Assembly: GCF_052216985.1 (NCBI RefSeq)
Contig: NZ_JBQOUY010000003.1
Location: 1-64,000, forward strand
Length of the DNA stretch: 64,000 nt
Direction of reading: 5' to 3'
From: Acidaminococcus fermentans_A
GTDB taxonomy: Bacteria > Bacillota > Negativicutes > Acidaminococcales > Acidaminococcaceae
The notes under the pieces are model-generated. The model saw only the letters and a program-made list of their open reading frames with translations. It did not search any database and was not told where the DNA came from. Position numbers and translations under genes: made by a program. Positions within the stretch are counted from its first letter, which is position 1; each line of letters starts with the position of its first letter. This document shows, one piece after another, positions 59,816-64,000 of the stretch.

Positions 59816-60022
59816 ATGAAAAAGGGAATCCATCCTAACTACGGTGAATGCACCGTGATTTGTGGCTGTGGGAATACATTCAAAACTGGCAGTGTAAAGA
59901 AGGAACTGCGCGTGGACGTTTGCTCCAAATGCCATCCTTTCTTCACTGGTAAACAGCGTGATATGTCTGCCAGAGGCCGGATCGAAAAATTCAACAAACG
60001 GTACGGCAAAGACGCAAAATAA
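59816..60022 (+). CDS. rpmE: 50S ribosomal protein L31
   Basis: The 68-residue L31 is of the zinc-binding type: CGCGNTF and CSKCHPFFTG hold the four Cys (C+ form). GKQRDMSARGRIEKFNKRYG is the conserved C-terminal segment. The ATG at 59816 gives the family N-terminus MKKGIHPNY; the longer frame from 59771 has no support. It heads the rpmE-DUF1385-prfA-prmC-sua5 cluster. Confidence 0.97.
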   Translation: MKKGIHPNYGECTVICGCGNTFKTGSVKKELRVDVCSKCHPFFTGKQRDMSARGRIEKFNKRYGKDAK

Positions 60023-60039
60023 AAAATGCGCATGAACAG

Positions 60040-60075
60040 GGAGTGACTTGCAGACATTGCAGCACTCCTTTTCTT
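60040..60075 (+). terminator. candidate terminator after rpmE
   Basis: GGAGTG and CACTCC pair with extra pairing inside (TTGCAG region), followed by TTTTCTT. It would reduce read-through from rpmE into the next gene. Confidence 0.5.
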
Positions 60076-60094
60076 GTATCTGGGGAGTCATGGT

Positions 60095-60979
60095 ATGACC
60101 AAAAAACTAAGCGTCGGTGGCCAGGCGGTCATCGAGGGAGTGATGATGCGGGGACCGGGGAAGATTGCCGTGGCGGTGCGTAAGCCTAATGGGGAGATCA
60201 CGGTGGACCTGAAGGATGCCGGCAGCATCAGCGACCGGTATCCCATCCTGAAGAAGCCTTTTCTCCGGGGTGTGGTGTCCCTGGTGGAATCCCTGGGGTA
60301 CGGGATGAAGGCCCTGTCTTTTTCTGCCCAAGCTTCCGGGGAGGAAGAAGAGGGCGAAGAGAGTATGAGCAGCCTGGAAATGGCGGGGACCATTGCGGTT
60401 TCCGTGGGGCTGGCGGTGCTGCTGTTCGTGGTGCTGCCCACGGGAGCTATGAAGCTGCTCCAGAATGAAGGATCCAGCTCCATGGTGCTGAACTTATGCG
60501 AAGGCCTTCTGCGGCTGGGGATCTTCCTGCTCTACATCTGGGGCATTTCCCGGCAGAAGGACATCCAGCGGGTGTTCCAGTACCACGGGGCGGAACACAA
60601 GACCATCTATACTTATGAACACGGGCTGCCCCTGCGGGTGGAGAACGTGCGGCCCTTTTCCACCCTCCACCCTCGGTGTGGCACCAATTTCCTGATGATC
60701 GTCATGCTCATCAGCATCTTCATCTTTACCTTCCTGGGCTGGCCCAGCCTGTGGGAGCGGATCTTGTCCCGGATCCTGCTGATGCCGGTGGTGGCGGGCA
60801 TCAGCTACGAAATCATCCGGTTTGCCGGGAAGCATATGGATAAACCCTGGGTCCGGGCAGCCATCCTGCCGGGCCTGGCGCTCCAGAAGCTGACCACCCG
60901 CCAGCCGGATGACGGCCAGATCGAGGTGGCCATCGCTTCCTTGAAAGCGGTGCTGCCGCCGGAAGAAATCATTGAATGA
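60095..60979 (+). CDS. DUF1385 family membrane protein
   Basis: The 294-residue protein has VGGQAVIEGVMMRGP at the N-terminus, several membrane helices (about 95-125, 140-160, 205-245) and the conserved soluble motif VFQYHGAEHKTIYTYEHG before LHPRCGTNFL. These are hallmarks of DUF1385, a family of unknown function that lies between rpmE and prfA in many Firmicutes. The ATG at 60095 follows GGGGAG. prfA starts 12 bp after its stop. Confidence 0.92.
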   Translation: MTKKLSVGGQAVIEGVMMRGPGKIAVAVRKPNGEITVDLKDAGSISDRYPILKKPFLRGVVSLVESLGYGMKALSFSAQASGEEEEGEESMSSLEMAGTIAVSVGLAVLLFVVLPTGAMKLLQNEGSSSMVLNLCEGLLRLGIFLLYIWGISRQKDIQRVFQYHGAEHKTIYTYEHGLPLRVENVRPFSTLHPRCGTNFLMIVMLISIFIFTFLGWPSLWERILSRILLMPVVAGISYEIIRFAGKHMDKPWVRAAILPGLALQKLTTRQPDDGQIEVAIASLKAVLPPEEIIE

Positions 60980-60991
60980 CGGGGAATCATC

Positions 60992-62068
60992 ATGTTTGAG
61001 AATTTGGATAAACTCCAGGACCTGGAAGACCGGTACCTGGACCTGGAAGCCAAGATCAGCGATCCGGACGTGATCGCTCGCCAGGAGGAATGGCTGAAAT
61101 ATACCAAGGCCCATGCCAAACTGACGGAAATCGTCACGGTATACCGGGAATACAAAAAGGTAGTGGATACCTGGAAGGACGATGAAGCCATCGTCAATGC
61201 CCGGGAAGACCAGGACCTGACAGTTATGGCGGAAGAAGAAATGAAGGAACTCCAGCCTCAGCTGGAAGCCTATGAGGAAAAGCTGACTCTGCTGCTGCTG
61301 CCCAAGGACCCCAATGATGAGAAGAACATCATCATGGAGATCCGAGCTGGGGCCGGCGGGGACGAAGCGGCCCTGTTTGCCGGGGACCTGTTCCGGATGT
61401 ACACCCGGTATGCCGAACAGAAGGGCTGGAAGGTGGAACTGATGGATTCCAGTCCTACCGGGCTGGGGGGATTCAAGGAAGTGGTGTTCATGGTGTCCGG
61501 TACCGACGTGTACAGCCATATGAAGTTCGAAAGCGGCGTACATCGGGTCCAGCGGGTCCCGGATACGGAATCCCAGGGCCGGGTCCATACCTCCACGGTG
61601 ACGGTGGCGGTGATGCCGGAAGCCCAGGAAGTGGATATCGAACTGAATCCGGCGGACATCCGGGTGGATACCTACCGGGCCGGCGGGGCCGGAGGCCAGT
61701 ATGTGAACAAGACGGAATCCGCCGTGCGGATGACCCACATCCCTACTGGGATCGTGGCCCAGTGCCAGGACGAAAAATCCCAGGCCAAGAACCGGGAAAA
61801 GTGCCTGCGGGTGCTCCGGGCCCGGATCCTGGAAGCGGAACAGGAAAAACAGCGGGCGGCTACGGCTGCCGAGCGGAAGAGCCAGGTGGGGACAGGAGAC
61901 CGGAGTGAACGGATCCGGACCTACAACTATCCCCAGGGCAGGGTCACTGACCACCGGATCGGGCTGACCCTCCACAAGCTGCCGGACATCATCAACGGGG
62001 ATCTGGATGAGCTCCTGGATGCCCTGATGCTGGCGGAACAGGCCAAAAAACTCCAGCAGGTGAAATAA
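60992..62068 (+). CDS. prfA: peptide chain release factor 1
   Basis: The 358-residue RF1 ends translation at UAA and UAG. The GGQ loop is AGGAGGQYVNKTESAVR (methylated on Gln by PrmC); the stop-codon recognition segment and the RNYPQ-like NYPQGRVTDHRIG region match RF1. Length is typical. prmC begins 2 bp after the stop. Confidence 0.97.
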   Translation: MFENLDKLQDLEDRYLDLEAKISDPDVIARQEEWLKYTKAHAKLTEIVTVYREYKKVVDTWKDDEAIVNAREDQDLTVMAEEEMKELQPQLEAYEEKLTLLLLPKDPNDEKNIIMEIRAGAGGDEAALFAGDLFRMYTRYAEQKGWKVELMDSSPTGLGGFKEVVFMVSGTDVYSHMKFESGVHRVQRVPDTESQGRVHTSTVTVAVMPEAQEVDIELNPADIRVDTYRAGGAGGQYVNKTESAVRMTHIPTGIVAQCQDEKSQAKNREKCLRVLRARILEAEQEKQRAATAAERKSQVGTGDRSERIRTYNYPQGRVTDHRIGLTLHKLPDIINGDLDELLDALMLAEQAKKLQQVK

Positions 62069-62069
62069 G

Positions 62070-62978
62070 ATGCAGCAACAGAGAACCGTATGGACCATAT
62101 TGAAGATCCTCCAATGGACCCAGCAGTACTTCAGCTCCAAAGGCGTGGAAAACCCGCGCCTGGATGCGGAAGTGCTGCTTTGTGCTGTGCTGGACAAGAG
62201 CCGGATCCAGCTGTACACCAATTTTGACGAGCCCTTGGAAGAACAGGAACTGAAACAGTACCGGGAGTATGTGGCCCGGCGGGCGGCTAGGGAACCGGTG
62301 GCCTACATCCTTGGCCATAAGGGTTTCCTCCATTATGATTTCAAAGTGACCCGGGATACGCTGATTCCCCGTCCGGAAACGGAGCTCCTGGTGGAACAGC
62401 TGGTGAGCCTGAACAAGGCGAAGGGTCCAGTGTGGATCCTGGACCTGGGCTGCGGCAGCGGAGCCATCATCGATTCCCTCCTGGCGGAACTGCCGGAAGC
62501 CCAGGGCATGGGCGTAGATATCAATCCAGGGGCGGCAGCGGTGACCCGGGAAAACGCGGAAAATCTTGGGGTGGGGGACCGGCTGGAAACGGTGGTGTCT
62601 GATTTGTATGAAAAAGTGCCCCAGGAACCGAAGTTCCAGGTACTGGTCTCTAACCCGCCCTACATCCCGGAAGGGGATCTGGCCGGGCTCCAGGCAGAAG
62701 TCCACCGGGAACCCAGGCAGGCCCTGGACGGCGGCCGGGATGGTTTGGATTTTTACCGGCGGATCCTCCGAGATGTGTGGACGTATCTGGATCCGGAAGG
62801 CATGGTGGCTTTTGAAATCGGCCAGGGCCAGGGAGAAGAGGTAGCCCGGCTGTGCCGGGAAGCCGGCCTGGACTGTGTAAAAATACGCAAAGATTACGGA
62901 GACATCGACCGGATGGTCTTTGCCACCAAAGGGGGAACGGTCTATGGAAACGCAATATTGGAAATTAAAGAAAGATGA
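62070..62978 (+). CDS. prmC: release factor glutamine methyltransferase
   Basis: The 302-residue enzyme methylates the GGQ glutamine of RF1/RF2. An N-terminal helical domain binds the release factor; the SAM domain has LDLGCGSGAIIDSLL and the catalytic NPPYIPEGDL motif. It directly follows prfA, its substrate gene, and overlaps the sua5 gene by 35 bp. Confidence 0.96.
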   Translation: MQQQRTVWTILKILQWTQQYFSSKGVENPRLDAEVLLCAVLDKSRIQLYTNFDEPLEEQELKQYREYVARRAAREPVAYILGHKGFLHYDFKVTRDTLIPRPETELLVEQLVSLNKAKGPVWILDLGCGSGAIIDSLLAELPEAQGMGVDINPGAAAVTRENAENLGVGDRLETVVSDLYEKVPQEPKFQVLVSNPPYIPEGDLAGLQAEVHREPRQALDGGRDGLDFYRRILRDVWTYLDPEGMVAFEIGQGQGEEVARLCREAGLDCVKIRKDYGDIDRMVFATKGGTVYGNAILEIKER

Positions 62979-64000
62979 ACCGCTGGAATCTCAGCTGGAA
63001 TCGGCGGCGAAACTTCTCCGGCAGGGAGAAGTGGTGGCCTTTCCTACAGAAACGGTATACGGTCTGGGAGCGGACGGTCTGAACGGGGAAGCCTGCCGGA
63101 AGATCTTTGCCGCTAAAGGAAGGCCGGCGGACAATCCCCTGATCCTCCACATCAGTGACAAGGAAGAAATCCGACCTTTGACCTCCGGTCTTTCGCCCAT
63201 GGCGGAAAAACTCATGGAAGCCTTTTGGCCCGGTCCCATGACCCTGATCGTGCCCAAGTCGGAAATCATCCCGGAAGTGGTCACGGCTGGCCAGGAAACA
63301 GTGGCGGTCCGGTTCCCCAGCGATCCGGTGGCCCGGGCGCTGATCCGCCTGACCGGACGGCCTTTGGCGGCTCCTTCTGCCAATAAATCCGGAAAACCCA
63401 GCCCCACCAATGCCCAGGATGTGCTCCAGGATATGGACGGCATCATCGGCGGTGTAGTGGACGGCGGTGCCTGTGATATCGGAGTGGAAAGCACTATCAT
63501 CGATACCACTGGGACGGTACCGGTGATCCTCCGGCCCGGGGGCATCACGGAAGAAATGATCCAAGAGGCGATGGGAGAAGTGGAGCTGGATCCGGGATTG
63601 GTACGGCCGGATCAGAAACCCAAGGCTCCGGGCATGAAGTACCGCCATTATGCCCCCAAGGCCCCTATGGTGCTCATCGAAGGGCCGGAAGCCGGCCTGG
63701 GAGTGATCCGGGCAGCCATCATGGCGGAAGCCTGGGGACTGAAGGTGGGTGTGCTGGCTCTGGACGAAACGGTCCAGCATCTGCCTCACACGGCCAGCCT
63801 GGTGATCTGCGATGCTGGGAAGGATATGGAAGATCTGGCGGAGAACCTCTATACGGAGCTGCGGGAATTCGACCGGCAGCAGGTGGATATCATCCTGGGA
63901 GAAGGGGTCCCCACTCAGGGACTGGGCCTGGCCATCATGAACCGGATGCGGAAAAGCGCCGGCCATAATATCTTGGTCTACGACCGGGGAATGTTCAAGA
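62944..64000 (+). CDS. threonylcarbamoyl-AMP synthase (Sua5/TsaC type), 3' end outside window
   Basis: An open frame from the ATG at 62944 runs to the window edge (352 codons seen). VVAFPTETVYGLGAD, FAAKGRPADNPLILHI, WPGPMTLIVPKS and APSANKSGKPSPTNAQDVL are YrdC/Sua5 motifs; the enzyme makes threonylcarbamoyl-AMP for the t6A37 tRNA modification. A C-terminal Sua5 domain follows (PGMKYRHYAPKAPMVLIEG is its start), so it is the long form. It overlaps prmC by 35 bp. The stop codon is beyond 64000. Confidence 0.95.
   Translation, partial: METQYWKLKKDEPLESQLESAAKLLRQGEVVAFPTETVYGLGADGLNGEACRKIFAAKGRPADNPLILHISDKEEIRPLTSGLSPMAEKLMEAFWPGPMTLIVPKSEIIPEVVTAGQETVAVRFPSDPVARALIRLTGRPLAAPSANKSGKPSPTNAQDVLQDMDGIIGGVVDGGACDIGVESTIIDTTGTVPVILRPGGITEEMIQEAMGEVELDPGLVRPDQKPKAPGMKYRHYAPKAPMVLIEGPEAGLGVIRAAIMAEAWGLKVGVLALDETVQHLPHTASLVICDAGKDMEDLAENLYTELREFDRQQVDIILGEGVPTQGLGLAIMNRMRKSAGHNILVYDRGMFK

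Overview
The window reads as chromosomal DNA of a GC-rich diderm Firmicute of the class Negativicutes, most likely Acidaminococcus or a close relative (inference; no database was searched). An SLH-anchored porin of the OmpM type, an OstA/LptD-like outer-membrane protein and a complete ADP-heptose/heptosyltransferase operon show an outer membrane with LPS. FloA/NfeD, RarA, a SpoVB/MurJ-like flippase, a DivIC-like protein, DUF1934-argS and rpmE-DUF1385-prfA-prmC-sua5 are typical Firmicute genes and gene orders.

Layout. 1-206: the 3' end of an ISL3-family insertion sequence. 342-9654: cell-envelope genes, namely the porin, an NlpC/P60 hydrolase, YigZ, and a run of exported proteins (two with paired SH3b domains, one of them with a long Ala/Lys/Glu helix, and two of unknown family) plus a VirK/YbjX-family protein. 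9817-17037: one tightly overlapping operon, lptD-like-gmhA-hldE-hldD-gmhB-two heptosyltransferases, which should make and add the LPS inner-core heptoses. 17123-17363: tRNA-Lys, tRNA-Glu and tRNA-Val with their own promoter and terminator. 17427-19082: a REP-associated tyrosine transposase (RAYT) gene between two ~526-bp direct copies of a tandem array with 91-bp units. 19169-21537: nfeD-floA and small proteins. 21737-23867: queF-queC-queD-queE (queuosine precursor synthesis). 24152-27567: sbcDC on the minus strand. 27850-36761: an M48 peptidase, an FkbM-type methyltransferase, an ABC importer with two paralogous binding lipoproteins, lysA and a ClC channel. 37024-42080: rarA, acpS, nnr, an AMIN/amidase_3 protein and a GerMN lipoprotein. 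42294-48810: putP (minus), DUF1934, argS, pyrG, glpX. 49124-55624: mfd, flippase, mazG, HU, divIC-like. 55662-58633 (minus): DAACS transporter and the two-subunit Fe-S serine dehydratase, divergent from a LysR regulator. 59816-64000: rpmE, DUF1385, prfA, prmC and a sua5/tsaC gene cut by the window edge.

The most unusual content is intergenic. Two families of ~140-225 bp elements are bounded at each end by tandem heptanucleotides in inverted orientation (GTCATAN in four copies; GTCACTN in two) and bracketed by terminator-like hairpins with a shared GTTGC/GCAAC stem. A mosaic element at 27627-27757 joins part of the second family to the tail sequence of the RAYT arrays, so the repeat systems appear related. 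Many promoters carry an extended -10 (TGn before TATAAT-like hexamers), often directly after the upstream gene or terminator.
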